Positions 51,707-60,927 of a DNA stretch of 64,000 nt are shown in pieces; positions within the stretch are counted from its first letter, which is position 1, and each line of letters starts with the position of its first letter. The stretch spans positions 62,001 through 126,000 of the forward strand of contig NZ_SAYT01000001.1 in the NCBI RefSeq assembly GCF_004296575.1. The letters run 5' to 3'. The stretch is from Dyella amyloliquefaciens. GTDB taxonomy: Bacteria > Pseudomonadota > Gammaproteobacteria > Xanthomonadales > Rhodanobacteraceae. The notes under the pieces were generated by a model. It did not search any database and had not been told where the DNA came from. It saw only the letters and a list, made by a program, of their open reading frames with translations. The position numbers were made by a program, and so were the translations under genes.

Positions 51707-54649
51707 ATGTCACATCGCAAGACTCTGCTAGCAGCAAGCATCATCGCGGGCTTGTGTCTGTCCGGCGCCGTGTTCGCCGCAGACAACGGCCAGGCCGCGC
51801 AGTCGCCGTCCACCACCGATCAGGACACCAGCCTGAAGGCGGCGGACAAGAAGGTGAAGGAACTGAGCACCGTCACGGTGACCGGTATCCGCAACAGCCA
51901 GGCATTGTCGCTGGACACCAAGCAGGCGGCCGACTCGCACGTTGAAGTGATCTCGGCCGAAGACATCGGCAAGCTGCCGGCCAAGAACGTGGCCGACACG
52001 ATCGCGCAGATCCCGGGCGTGAACATTTCGGACGCCGCTGGTGCCGAAGGTGGCTTCGACGAAGCCGACCGCGCCAGCCTGCGCGGCAGCGCCCCGTCGC
52101 TTACCCTGACCACCGTCAATGGCCATGCCATCGCCTCGGGCGACTGGTTCATCACCGGTGGCGGCGGCAGCCGCTCCGTCAGTTACGCCATGCTTCCGTC
52201 GGAAGTGGTCAGCCAGGTGGTGGTGCACAAGACTTCCGAAGCCAACCAGCTCGAAGGTGGTTCGGCCGGCTCGATCGACATCATCACGCGCAAGCCGCTG
52301 GAGTTCGACAAGCCGTTCTCGGCCGAAGGCCAGGTGGGCGGCGTGTACTCCGACCTTCCGGGCAGCACCAAGCCGCAGTTCAGCGGCCTGGTCAACTGGA
52401 AGAACAACGACAACACCTTCGGCGTGATGGCGCAGGCCTTCTACGAAGATCGCGAGCTGCAGCGCAATGGCCAGGAAATGCTGGGCTATTCGTACATCCC
52501 GTCCGGTTCGGCCGCTGCCACGCAGCTGGGCCTGACCGACAAGGGCCATGGCAGCACGGGCGTGTTCTATCCCAACCTGCCGGGTGCCGCGCTGTTCACG
52601 CAGGAGCGCAAGCGCAAGGGCGGCCTGGTCGACATCGAGTGGAAGCCGCTCGACAACCTGACCTTCGATTTCAGTGGCTTCTACTCGCACCTCAACGCCA
52701 CCGACTACAACCGCAACTACATGCTGCGCCTGCGTGATCGTCTGCCGGCCGACACGCTCTCCGGTACCTCGATCAACGACAACATCCTCACCTCGGCCAT
52801 TCTGGCGCCGCAGGCGGGTGTGTCGCAGGGCATCTACGACATGATCTCGCGTCCTGACGAGAGCGAGTCGAGCCAGTACTACACGATCGATGCGGACTGG
52901 AAGACCACCGATCACCTGAGCTTCAAGTTCCAGCTGGGCTGGACCAAGGGCACCGGCAACACCCCGACCCAGGACATCATGGAGATGGACACGGGTTACG
53001 GCCAGGGCGCCGCTTACCAGATGAATGGTCTGGGCAAGCCGGTCAACTGGGGCATGACCGGCACCAACAATGCCTACAACCCGGCACAGGTCGGTCTCGA
53101 CTGGATCTTCGGTGACCAGGGCATCCACGTGGTCGACAAGGAACGCTGGTTCCAGGCCGACGGCGAGTATGACTTCGACGACGCCGGCCCGCTGTCCAAC
53201 CTGCAGTTCGGCGGGCGCATTGCACGCCACAACCACGACAGCCCGTTCGCCATCAGCCAGGGCCCGAACTGGGCTTCGGCGGTCGACTTCGTCCCGAACT
53301 CGTCGCTGTGGCCGGCCTCGACCCAGAACTATCCGAGCGGCTTTGCCGGTGATCTCGGCGTGGGCCAGATGCCCTCGAACATCTGGTACTGGACGCCCGC
53401 GCAGCTGAAGGAACTGAACGCGCTCTACGCGAACCGCGCCAGCAGCGGCCCGAACTCGCGCTTCTATCCGAATGACATCTATTCGATGAAGGAAGACAAC
53501 AAGGCCGCCTACTTCCAGGCCAACTTCGTTGGCGATCGCTGGAGCGGCAACGTGGGTCTGCGTTACGTCTCCACCAACGAGAACATCGGCTACACCTCCG
53601 GCTCCATCCAGGAAACCGACCACAGCGGCCAGTACTGCAACTCGCCCTGGTATCCGTGTAATCCAGACGGCACGGGTGGCTGGTACTGGAACTACTACAA
53701 GAACCACTACGGCAAGCTGCTGCCCAGCATCAACCTGAAGTACAACCTCAACGAAGACGGCAGCCTGCTGACGCGCTTCGCGGCCTCGCAGACCATGACC
53801 CGCCAGGATTACGGCCAGCTGGCTGGCTTCCTGTCGCTGAGTGATCCGCAGGCGGTAGGCGAACTGGGCGGTGGTCTGGGTCCGAACCCGCGCCTGAAGC
53901 CGATGATCTCCACCAACTTCGACGCAGCGCTGGAGTGGTACTTCGCTCCGCGTGGCCTGGTATCGGCCAGCGTCTACATGATGGATCTCAACAACTACTA
54001 CGACTACGGCACGGTCACCCAGACGTACCTCAACAACTACCTCACCTACGGCATCAGCAATCCGTCGCACACGCCGGTGTACAGCCAGTACCTGATCAGC
54101 CAGCCGACCAACGTCAACGGCACGCTGAAGGGTGTGGAACTGAACTACGTGCAGCCGATCGGCGAATACTTCGGTACGCAGCTCAGCTACACCTACGCCA
54201 ATGGCCACACCTCCGGCGGTACCTACCTGTACAACGGTGACGGCACCTACGGCAACAACGTGGCTGCCGGCAACCGTCCGCTGTACGGCACGTCGCGTGA
54301 CACGGTCAACGCCTCGGCGTTCTTCGAGAACGACCACTGGAACGCACGCATCAACTACACGTACCGCTCGTCGTTCTACGACGGCATGATGCCGGTCCAG
54401 GCGGGCACGCTCGGCAACACCATGCCGCTGCTGCCGTACTACCAGGCGGGTGCGGGTTACCTGTCGGCATCCATCGGCTACAAGCTCAACGACCACGTGA
54501 GCTTCTCGTTCGATGCAATGAACCTCAACAACCCGACGCTGCGTTACTACGTGTATGGCCACCAGGCCGGTCTGGACTTCGGCAAGGTGCCGGAGGCGTT
54601 CTACACGAACGGTCGCCAGTACTACCTGACGGCGAACTTCAAGTTCTAA
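51707..54649 (+). CDS. TonB-dependent receptor for (N-acetylglucosamine) oligosaccharides
   Basis: A 980-aa receptor of the Xanthomonas/Caulobacter class (TIGR01782-like). The signal peptide is residues 1-25. TVTVTGIRNSQALSLDTKQ, SAEDIGKLPAKNVADTIAQI and PGVNISD form the TonB-box region and plug start (about residues 45-110), with RASLRGSAPSLTLTTVNG following. The barrel ends YYLTANFKF. GAGGGGAGG precedes the ATG. It follows the kinase by 106 bp and is closed by two terminators. Chitooligosaccharide uptake is inferred from the nag context. Confidence 0.92.
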   Translation: MSHRKTLLAASIIAGLCLSGAVFAADNGQAAQSPSTTDQDTSLKAADKKVKELSTVTVTGIRNSQALSLDTKQAADSHVEVISAEDIGKLPAKNVADTIAQIPGVNISDAAGAEGGFDEADRASLRGSAPSLTLTTVNGHAIASGDWFITGGGGSRSVSYAMLPSEVVSQVVVHKTSEANQLEGGSAGSIDIITRKPLEFDKPFSAEGQVGGVYSDLPGSTKPQFSGLVNWKNNDNTFGVMAQAFYEDRELQRNGQEMLGYSYIPSGSAAATQLGLTDKGHGSTGVFYPNLPGAALFTQERKRKGGLVDIEWKPLDNLTFDFSGFYSHLNATDYNRNYMLRLRDRLPADTLSGTSINDNILTSAILAPQAGVSQGIYDMISRPDESESSQYYTIDADWKTTDHLSFKFQLGWTKGTGNTPTQDIMEMDTGYGQGAAYQMNGLGKPVNWGMTGTNNAYNPAQVGLDWIFGDQGIHVVDKERWFQADGEYDFDDAGPLSNLQFGGRIARHNHDSPFAISQGPNWASAVDFVPNSSLWPASTQNYPSGFAGDLGVGQMPSNIWYWTPAQLKELNALYANRASSGPNSRFYPNDIYSMKEDNKAAYFQANFVGDRWSGNVGLRYVSTNENIGYTSGSIQETDHSGQYCNSPWYPCNPDGTGGWYWNYYKNHYGKLLPSINLKYNLNEDGSLLTRFAASQTMTRQDYGQLAGFLSLSDPQAVGELGGGLGPNPRLKPMISTNFDAALEWYFAPRGLVSASVYMMDLNNYYDYGTVTQTYLNNYLTYGISNPSHTPVYSQYLISQPTNVNGTLKGVELNYVQPIGEYFGTQLSYTYANGHTSGGTYLYNGDGTYGNNVAAGNRPLYGTSRDTVNASAFFENDHWNARINYTYRSSFYDGMMPVQAGTLGNTMPLLPYYQAGAGYLSASIGYKLNDHVSFSFDAMNLNNPTLRYYVYGHQAGLDFGKVPEAFYTNGRQYYLTANFKF

Positions 54650-54664
54650 GTTTCTTCCCGCCAA

Positions 54665-54695
54665 GGACCTGGCACGATTGCCAGGTCCGCTTTTT
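54665..54695 (+). terminator. Terminator after the receptor gene
   Basis: GGACCTGGCA and TGCCAGGTCC form a perfect 10-bp stem with loop CGAT, then GCTTTTT. Confidence 0.93.
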
Positions 54696-54751
54696 CCCGA
54701 CCCATGGACGACGGGAAAGGGTGACGAAGAAAAGCATCAGGATGCCATCCG

Positions 54752-54784
54752 CTGCGATGTCGGGACACCGGCATCGCAGTTTTT
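54752..54784 (+). terminator. Second terminator after the receptor gene
   Basis: CTGCGATG pairs with CATCGCAG, an inner CGG pairs with CCG, and TTTTT follows. With the first hairpin it should separate the receptor unit from the cupin gene. Confidence 0.85.
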
Positions 54785-54853
54785 GTGTCAGCACCCGCAA
54801 TTTTCGCGCCGGTGTTGCATAGTGCATGACGATTGCGTGGTGGAGGACAGGTC

Positions 54854-55888
54854 GTGAGCGAACATTCCGAAGCGATACCTGCGCCCAAGGCCATCGAGGA
54901 ATACCATGCGGAGCCCGGTCGACCCCTGAAGGTGGAAGACCTCATGGGTCGCGATCGCCCGCTGGTGATTCGCGGGCTCGTGCGCGACTGGCCAGTGGTG
55001 AAGCTGGCGCTGGAGTCGGACACTGCCTTTGCGCAGGGTATGGCCCAGTGGGACAACGGCAGCGACGTCAGCACGCTGATGGTCGCACCCGAAGCCGAAG
55101 GCATCGTCGGTTACACGCCCGACTTGAACGGTTTCAGCTACCAGCACTTCAAGGTGCCGATCACGCTGGGCCTGCAACGGCTCGCGAAATACAGCCGGCG
55201 TCCGGATGCACCGGGCCTGGTGATCCAGAGTGCCGTGATCCGCGACTGCCTGCCGGGTTTCCTGGCGGAGCATTCCCTGCCATTCCTGGACGCGAGCGTG
55301 GAGCCGCGCCTGTGGATGGGCAACAAGGTCACCACGCCGACGCATTTCGATTCGCAGCACAACATTGCCTGCGTGGTGTGCGGTGTACGCCGTTTCACGC
55401 TGTTTCCGCCGGAACAGCTGCCCAATCTCTACGTAGGCCCGCTGGACTACGCGCCGACCGGCGCGGCCATCAGCCTGGCTCGACTGGACCAGCCGGATGA
55501 TCCCCGTTATCCACGCCTGAAGACCGCGCTGGCGGCCGCACAGGTGGCCGAACTGCATCCAGGCGATGCGATCTACATGCCGCCACTGTGGTGGCACAAC
55601 GTCGAATCGCTGGAACAGCTCAATGCGCTGGTGAATTACTGGTGGGCCACTCTCGACGTGGAGGGCTATAGCCCCGGCCACGCAAGAGCGGCCCTGTACC
55701 ACTGCCTGCTTGCCTTCCGCGCCCTGCCGGCTGCCGAGCGCGCCAACTGGGCCAACCTGTTCAACCACTATGTCTTCAGCGACGCGGATGCCGCATCGCA
55801 TATCCCCGAGCATCGTCGAGGCGTACTGGGTCCGCTCACGCCTGAGACGGTGGAGCTGCTGAAGCAAGGGGCGCGCGCCCAGCTCTGA
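54854..55888 (+). CDS. Cupin-like (JmjC/FIH-type) Fe(II)/2-oxoglutarate oxygenase
   Basis: A 344-aa protein of the cupin_8/JmjC-like family. The start is a GTG at 54854 with GGAGG eight bases upstream. The iron-binding HxD is in TPTHFDSQHN near residue 165 and the distal His in YMPPLWWHNVESL near 242. The DRPLVIRGLVRDWPVV opening is typical. Such genes recur beside TonB-dependent receptor sugar loci in Xanthomonas and Caulobacter, but their substrate is unknown. It sits between the receptor and the hexosaminidase, after two terminators, so it probably has its own promoter. Confidence 0.9.
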   Translation: MSEHSEAIPAPKAIEEYHAEPGRPLKVEDLMGRDRPLVIRGLVRDWPVVKLALESDTAFAQGMAQWDNGSDVSTLMVAPEAEGIVGYTPDLNGFSYQHFKVPITLGLQRLAKYSRRPDAPGLVIQSAVIRDCLPGFLAEHSLPFLDASVEPRLWMGNKVTTPTHFDSQHNIACVVCGVRRFTLFPPEQLPNLYVGPLDYAPTGAAISLARLDQPDDPRYPRLKTALAAAQVAELHPGDAIYMPPLWWHNVESLEQLNALVNYWWATLDVEGYSPGHARAALYHCLLAFRALPAAERANWANLFNHYVFSDADAASHIPEHRRGVLGPLTPETVELLKQGARAQL

Positions 55889-55968
55889 CTCCACGCGTCG
55901 ATCATCGCAATGCCGTCATGAAGGAACCGCCGGTTCGCCGGCAACCACCGCTATCAGGAAATGCATTC

Positions 55969-58263
55969 GTGAAAGCCATTGGCCTCCTCTTTTGTCTTGC
56001 CATGGTGGGTGTGACCCACGCCGCGACCTTGCCCGTGCTCCCGATGCCGGCACAAGTCAGCGTCGCCAGTGGCAATTTCACCGTAACGGCCGCCACGCCC
56101 ATCGTGGTGGATGGCCATGACGCCGCGGCGCACCGCACGGCCGACTACCTCGCCGAGCTCACCGCGCGTACGCGGCATCTTTCGCTGAAGGTGGTCAACG
56201 GACCGGTGAAGGGGCCGGCCATCGTGTTGCAGCGTGATCCCCATGCGGCGGTGTCCAGCGACGAAGGCTATGTGCTCGACGTGACGCCCCAGGGCATTCG
56301 CATCGTTGCGCGTGGCGAGGCTGGCCTGTTCTATGGCGCCGTCACCGCGTGGCAGCTGCTGACGCCGGGCAGCGGCCAGGGCGACGTTCGGGTGGACGCC
56401 GTGCATATCCAGGATCAGCCGCGCTTCGCATGGCGCGGCTTCATGCTCGATTCGGTGCGTCATTTCCAGACGACCGGCGAGGTGCGCGCCATGATCGACC
56501 AGATGGCGCAGCACAAGCTCAACGTGCTGCATTGGCATCTCACCGATGACCAGGGCTGGCGCATCGAGATCAAGAAGTATCCCGAGCTGACCCGCATCGG
56601 CGCATGGCGTACGCCACCCGGGGCCGGTGAGAACGGCGAGCCGCAGCGCTACGGCGGGTTCTACACGCAGGACGAGATCCGCGCCATCGTCGCCTACGCG
56701 GCGGATCGGCACATCACGATCGTGCCCGAGGTCGATATGCCGGGCCATGCGCAGGCCGCGGTTGCCTCGTATCCCGCGCTTGGCGTCACCGGCAAGCGCC
56801 CGCCCGTGTCGGTGGACTGGGGCGTGCATCCCTATCTCTACAACGTCGACGACTACACCGTGCACTTCCTGCAGGACGTGCTGGACGAGGTGACGGCGTT
56901 GTTCCCATCGACCTACATCCACATCGGTGGCGACGAGGCGATCAAGGACCAGTGGGAAGCCTCGCCGTCCGTGCAGGCGCGCATCCGCGAGCTCAAGCTC
57001 AAGGACGAGAATGCGCTGCAGAGCTGGCTGATCGAGACGATGGGCAAGTACCTCACGGCGCATGGCCGCCGGCCGATCGGCTGGGACGAGATCCTCGAAG
57101 GCGGCGTGCCTCCCAGTGCGACGGTGATGTCGTGGCGCGGCACGCAGGGTGCGATCGATGCCGCCAGGCAGGGACATGACGTAGTGCTTTCGCCGGCGCC
57201 GCAGTTGTACCTCGACCAGATGCAGAGCAATCGCGACGACGAGACCACCGGCCGCCTGCCGGTGATGTCGCTGGAGAGCTACTACAACTTCGAGGCCGTG
57301 CCGAAGGAGCTGGACGCGGCGCAGGCCAAGCATGTGCTGGGCCTGCAGGCGAACATGTGGAACGAGCACCAGCCCACGATCCATCACGTCGAGCATGCCG
57401 TGTTCCCGCGCATGGCGGCCCTGGCGGAAGCTGCGTGGTCGCCGGCGTCGTCGCGCGACTGGCACGGTTTCCTCGATCGCATGCCGGCGCAGCTGGCGCG
57501 CTACCGGGCCCAGGATATCGGTTACGCCGACAGCGCCTTTGCGGCCGATATCGATGTGGATCGCAATGCGGCCATCGTCGCCGGTCAGGCGAAGGTGACG
57601 CTTGGCAACCAGACGCACTACGGCAACCTGCACTACACCATCGACGGGAGCCAGCCGACGGCCAGCTCGCCGACGTACGTCGGTCCATTCACGGTGAAGC
57701 TCCCCACGACGGTGAAGGCGGTGGCGTTTACCAACGACGGCACGCCACTGGCCGGAACGCGTGAGCGCGTGCTCGACACCGAAGCGCTGCGCACGCGCGG
57801 TACGGCGGAGATGGACAACTGTGCGGGCAGTGATTTCCGCCTGCGCGTGCAGCCGACCGCCGATGCCACCAGCATGGCGCCCAGCTACGTGATCAACGTG
57901 TTCGACAACTGCCGCATGTATCGCGCGGCGAAGCTCGACGGCATCACCCGCATCCGCGTGGACACCGCCCGCCTCCCGCGCAACTACCAGCTGGCGCATG
58001 AGGCCAAGCTGGTCGTCTCGCGTCCGGGCAGCACGCCCCAGGGCGAGCTGGTGGTGCGCATGGATGACTGCAAGGGCAAGACCCTGGCCACGCTGCCGTT
58101 GCCTGCGGGTGGGCCGATCGCCTTCGCCTTGCAGGGTGCGATGGCGGCGCAGGCCGGCGTGCACGACCTGTGCATGATGTTCACCGGACCCATCACCGGG
58201 CCGCTGTACGGCATCGGATCGGCCACGCTGATGCCGGCGACGGCCGCCAAGCCATCCATGTGA
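55969..58263 (+). CDS. Beta-N-acetylhexosaminidase, glycoside hydrolase family 20
   Basis: A 764-aa exported enzyme from the GTG at 55969, which gives a proper signal peptide (VKAIGLLFCLAMVGVTHA); an ATG at 55918 lacks a ribosome site. The N-terminal GH20b domain runs to about 130 and the catalytic TIM barrel spans about 135-475, with the Asp322-Glu323 pair in HIGGDEAIKDQW. A chitobiase-type C-terminal beta domain (YTIDGSQPTASSPTYVGPF) follows, then a 150-residue CBM6-like tail. It releases GlcNAc from chitooligosaccharides. The stop overlaps the nagX-like start by 4 bp. Confidence 0.95.
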   Translation: MKAIGLLFCLAMVGVTHAATLPVLPMPAQVSVASGNFTVTAATPIVVDGHDAAAHRTADYLAELTARTRHLSLKVVNGPVKGPAIVLQRDPHAAVSSDEGYVLDVTPQGIRIVARGEAGLFYGAVTAWQLLTPGSGQGDVRVDAVHIQDQPRFAWRGFMLDSVRHFQTTGEVRAMIDQMAQHKLNVLHWHLTDDQGWRIEIKKYPELTRIGAWRTPPGAGENGEPQRYGGFYTQDEIRAIVAYAADRHITIVPEVDMPGHAQAAVASYPALGVTGKRPPVSVDWGVHPYLYNVDDYTVHFLQDVLDEVTALFPSTYIHIGGDEAIKDQWEASPSVQARIRELKLKDENALQSWLIETMGKYLTAHGRRPIGWDEILEGGVPPSATVMSWRGTQGAIDAARQGHDVVLSPAPQLYLDQMQSNRDDETTGRLPVMSLESYYNFEAVPKELDAAQAKHVLGLQANMWNEHQPTIHHVEHAVFPRMAALAEAAWSPASSRDWHGFLDRMPAQLARYRAQDIGYADSAFAADIDVDRNAAIVAGQAKVTLGNQTHYGNLHYTIDGSQPTASSPTYVGPFTVKLPTTVKAVAFTNDGTPLAGTRERVLDTEALRTRGTAEMDNCAGSDFRLRVQPTADATSMAPSYVINVFDNCRMYRAAKLDGITRIRVDTARLPRNYQLAHEAKLVVSRPGSTPQGELVVRMDDCKGKTLATLPLPAGGPIAFALQGAMAAQAGVHDLCMMFTGPITGPLYGIGSATLMPATAAKPSM

Positions 58264-59324
58264 CCCGGCGCCTCGCATCGGTAGACGCACTGCGCGGCTG
58301 CACCGTCGCGCTGATGCTGCTGGTCAACGATGCGGGCGACTGGGGGCACACCTATGCGCCGCTCGAGCATGCGCAGTGGCATGGCTGCACCCTGACCGAC
58401 CTGGTGTTTCCGTTCTTCCTGTTCGTGGTCGGCGTATCCATTGCGCTGACGATCGGCCCGCGCATCGAACGCGGCGATGATCGCGGCGCGTTGGCACGCG
58501 CGGCGATGACGCGTGCGCTACGTATCGTGCTGCTGGGACTGGCGATCCATGTGCTGGGCTGGCTGCTCTATCCGGGGGGACATATGCGTTTCCCCGGCGT
58601 GCTGCAGCGGATCGGGTTCTGCTTTGCCGTTGCCGCACTGTTTGCCATCTACACAAGGGCGCGCGTGCAGTGGATCGCCATTGCGGTGATCCTGCCTGGT
58701 TACTGGGTGTTGCTGCTGGCCGGCGGCTCGCTCGAGCCCTTCGTCAATATCGCCAGTCGCACGGACTCGGCGATCTTCGGCCGCTTCGTCTACCTGATCG
58801 ACCCGGCAACGGGCCGGGGGCATGACCCGGAAGGCCTGCTCAGCAGTTTTCCGGCGCTCGCCACCAGCCTGCTCGGGTTGCGCGCGGGCCAATGGCTGCG
58901 CGACGGCAGCACGAAATCGCTGCTCGTGGCTGGTGTGCTTGCACTGCTGCTGGGTTATGCGTGGTCGCTGGTGTTGCCCTTCAACAAGAACCTGTGGACG
59001 TCCTCGTTCGTGCTGTGGACCGGTGGCTGGGCCATGCTTGTGCTCGCGCTGTTCCACGCGCTGGTGGATCGCCACGGCTGGCCGGCCATGGGTCGCCGCT
59101 TCGGCATGAATGCCGTCGTCGCCTACGCAGGATCGGAGCTGATGCAGATCCTGCTGCCTGCATGGGGCATCCAGGACCCGCTCTACCGGCGTGCATTCGC
59201 CAGCTGGATCACACCCCTGGCCGGCCCTTACGTGGCATCGCTCGCCTATGGGGTGGCGTTCGTTGCCCTGTGGTGGGCCGTCGTCTACGCCATGGATCGC
59301 CGGCAGCTCTACCTCAAGTTGTGA
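58260..59324 (+). CDS. nagX: NagX-type membrane protein (heparan-alpha-glucosaminide N-acetyltransferase-like)
   Basis: A 354-aa protein starting at a GTG inside the hexosaminidase stop (GTGA overlap). It opens TRRLASVDALRGCTVALMLLVNDAGD and has about ten membrane helices (LTDLVFPFFLFVVGVSIAL, WTSSFVLWTGGWAMLVLALFHAL). This is the family of human HGSNAT and bacterial NagX, found in nag loci of Xanthomonas and Shewanella. It may transport or acetylate GlcNAc or its oligomers; no reaction is proved. The 3' end overlaps the convergent cyclase gene by 11 bp. Confidence 0.9.
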   Translation: MTRRLASVDALRGCTVALMLLVNDAGDWGHTYAPLEHAQWHGCTLTDLVFPFFLFVVGVSIALTIGPRIERGDDRGALARAAMTRALRIVLLGLAIHVLGWLLYPGGHMRFPGVLQRIGFCFAVAALFAIYTRARVQWIAIAVILPGYWVLLLAGGSLEPFVNIASRTDSAIFGRFVYLIDPATGRGHDPEGLLSSFPALATSLLGLRAGQWLRDGSTKSLLVAGVLALLLGYAWSLVLPFNKNLWTSSFVLWTGGWAMLVLALFHALVDRHGWPAMGRRFGMNAVVAYAGSELMQILLPAWGIQDPLYRRAFASWITPLAGPYVASLAYGVAFVALWWAVVYAMDRRQLYLKL

Positions 59325-60708
59325 TCGGTGCACGGGCGAGGGATACATCCTCGTCGCCCGATTCGTCGGCCATGCAGACGCTGTTGCCGCCGATCTTCTT
59401 CGCGCGGTACATCGCGTCATCGGCGGCACGGGTCAGGCTGCGCGATTCGTCGCCGTGTTCCGGGTAGGTGGCCACGCCGATGCTGGCGCAGACCTGTGCC
59501 GATCCGACGGTGAGCTGGAACGGTTCGTCGAGTGCGACACGCAGCTTCTCCGCCACGATCAGGCTGTCCGCCGGGTGTTGCAGGCCATTCAGGAGCACGA
59601 CAAACTCGTCGCCGCCCACGCGGCCCACGACATCGCCTTCGCGCACGGCATGCCGGATGCGCTGCGCGGCTTCGCACAGCAACACGTCGCCGACATGGTG
59701 GCCATGGCGATCGTTGACGTCCTTGAACTTGTCCAGGTCGAGGTAGAGCAGGGCAAGGCAGCCGCCAAACCGTCGCGCCTGTTCCAGTGCCGCGTCGAAT
59801 TGCTGGTAGAACAGGTCGCGGTTGGCGAGATCCGTTAGCGGGTCATGGCGGGCGATGTGGTGCAATCGCGCTTCCGCTTGCTTGCGCTCGACAGCCGCCG
59901 CCACCTGCGTGGACACGAACTGCAGCAGCTCCTTGTCCGTCTCGGTGTAGTGCGTGGCGTTGGAGTAGCTTTGCACCACCAGGGCGCCGATGGTGATGCC
60001 GCGCGAGGTCAGTGGCGCGCCGAGCCAATGCACGGCATCCGTGCCGATGACCGGCAGCGAGGGATCGGAGGGATGAGTGGGCGTGAACAGCAGCGGCTGG
60101 CCGCTGCGGATCAGCTCGGCCGTCAGCGTGCCCGAATCGAGGGGGCGCGGCGCGGGCCGCTCATCGATCTCGTCCACCCAATAGGGAAAGCTCAGTTCGT
60201 TGCGCGCATGGTCGTACAGCGCCACGAAGAAGTTGTCCGCCGGCAACAGCTTGCCGATGATGCGATGGATCTGCTCGAACAGCGACGACAGGTTGTCGGT
60301 GGCATGCGCGGCCTCGGAAATGGCGTGCAGTGCCGAGGTCATCGATTCGGCCTGCTTGAGTTCCGTGATGTCGCGCGCAACGGCGATGCGCACGCGGTCG
60401 GTCTCCGACCAGCGCGCCGACCACATGATGTGAACCACCTTGCCGTCCTTGCGGACATAGCGGTTCTGGAAGTGCGGTTGCGGTTGCCCCTGCATGATCG
60501 CGGCCGCCGTGCGCAGGGTCAGGTCGCGATCGTCGGGATGCACCAGCTCGATCATCCTCCGCCCGATGACCTCCTGCGGCGCATATCCGAAGATGCGTTC
60601 GTAACTGGCACTGACGAACACATAGCGGCCCTGCTCATCGACCACGCAGATCGCGTCCCACAGGAGGTCCATGATCTTGGTGAGCGAGGAGGGCAGCACG
60701 GTCTGCAT
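59314..60708 (-). CDS. PAS-GAF-GGDEF diguanylate cyclase
   Basis: A 464-aa cytoplasmic signalling protein. A PAS domain (about 10-125, GRYVFVSASYERIFGYAPQEVIG) precedes a GAF domain (about 140-285), a short helical linker and the GGDEF domain (about 290-455). The active-site signature GRVGGDEFVVLL is intact, so it should make cyclic-di-GMP. An inhibitory RxxD site is not apparent just before it. It has no membrane segment. It is a single gene that overlaps nagX tail to tail. Confidence 0.93.
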   Translation of the reverse strand: MQTVLPSSLTKIMDLLWDAICVVDEQGRYVFVSASYERIFGYAPQEVIGRRMIELVHPDDRDLTLRTAAAIMQGQPQPHFQNRYVRKDGKVVHIMWSARWSETDRVRIAVARDITELKQAESMTSALHAISEAAHATDNLSSLFEQIHRIIGKLLPADNFFVALYDHARNELSFPYWVDEIDERPAPRPLDSGTLTAELIRSGQPLLFTPTHPSDPSLPVIGTDAVHWLGAPLTSRGITIGALVVQSYSNATHYTETDKELLQFVSTQVAAAVERKQAEARLHHIARHDPLTDLANRDLFYQQFDAALEQARRFGGCLALLYLDLDKFKDVNDRHGHHVGDVLLCEAAQRIRHAVREGDVVGRVGGDEFVVLLNGLQHPADSLIVAEKLRVALDEPFQLTVGSAQVCASIGVATYPEHGDESRSLTRAADDAMYRAKKIGGNSVCMADESGDEDVSLARAPITT

Positions 60709-60886
60709 GTCGTCACCCGGCCCGATGGCGGGTGACAGGACGCGGAGGGACGCGGCACGGTATCGGGCGAGCGGTGCCCGATGAGAGGTGGAGCCAGACG
60801 TGGATGCAGTTGGCGGTCATGGCTGGCGCGGCGAAAGGGGCCCGACGTGGGCCCAATATAGGCGCTATGCCGCCACTGCGCACGTG

Positions 60887-60917
60887 AAAAGCAGGCCACC
60901 GGAGTATCCCGGTGGCC
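60887..60917 (-). terminator. Terminator of the sugar-oxidation operon
   Basis: GGCCACCGG and CCGGTGGCC form a perfect 9-bp stem around a six-base loop, followed on the minus strand by TGCTTTT, ten bases after the MFS stop codon. Confidence 0.85.
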
Positions 60918-60927
60918 ATAACGAGGC

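Noticed and set aside
51728-54664. A 978-codon open frame antisense to the GlcNAc receptor gene, and similar long antisense frames over the Oar-like receptor (21018-23072) and the hexosaminidase (55954-58290)
   Set aside because: They arise because GC-ending codons leave few stops on the opposite strand. The products are Arg/His/Val-rich, without domains or ribosome sites, while the sense strand encodes well-defined families.
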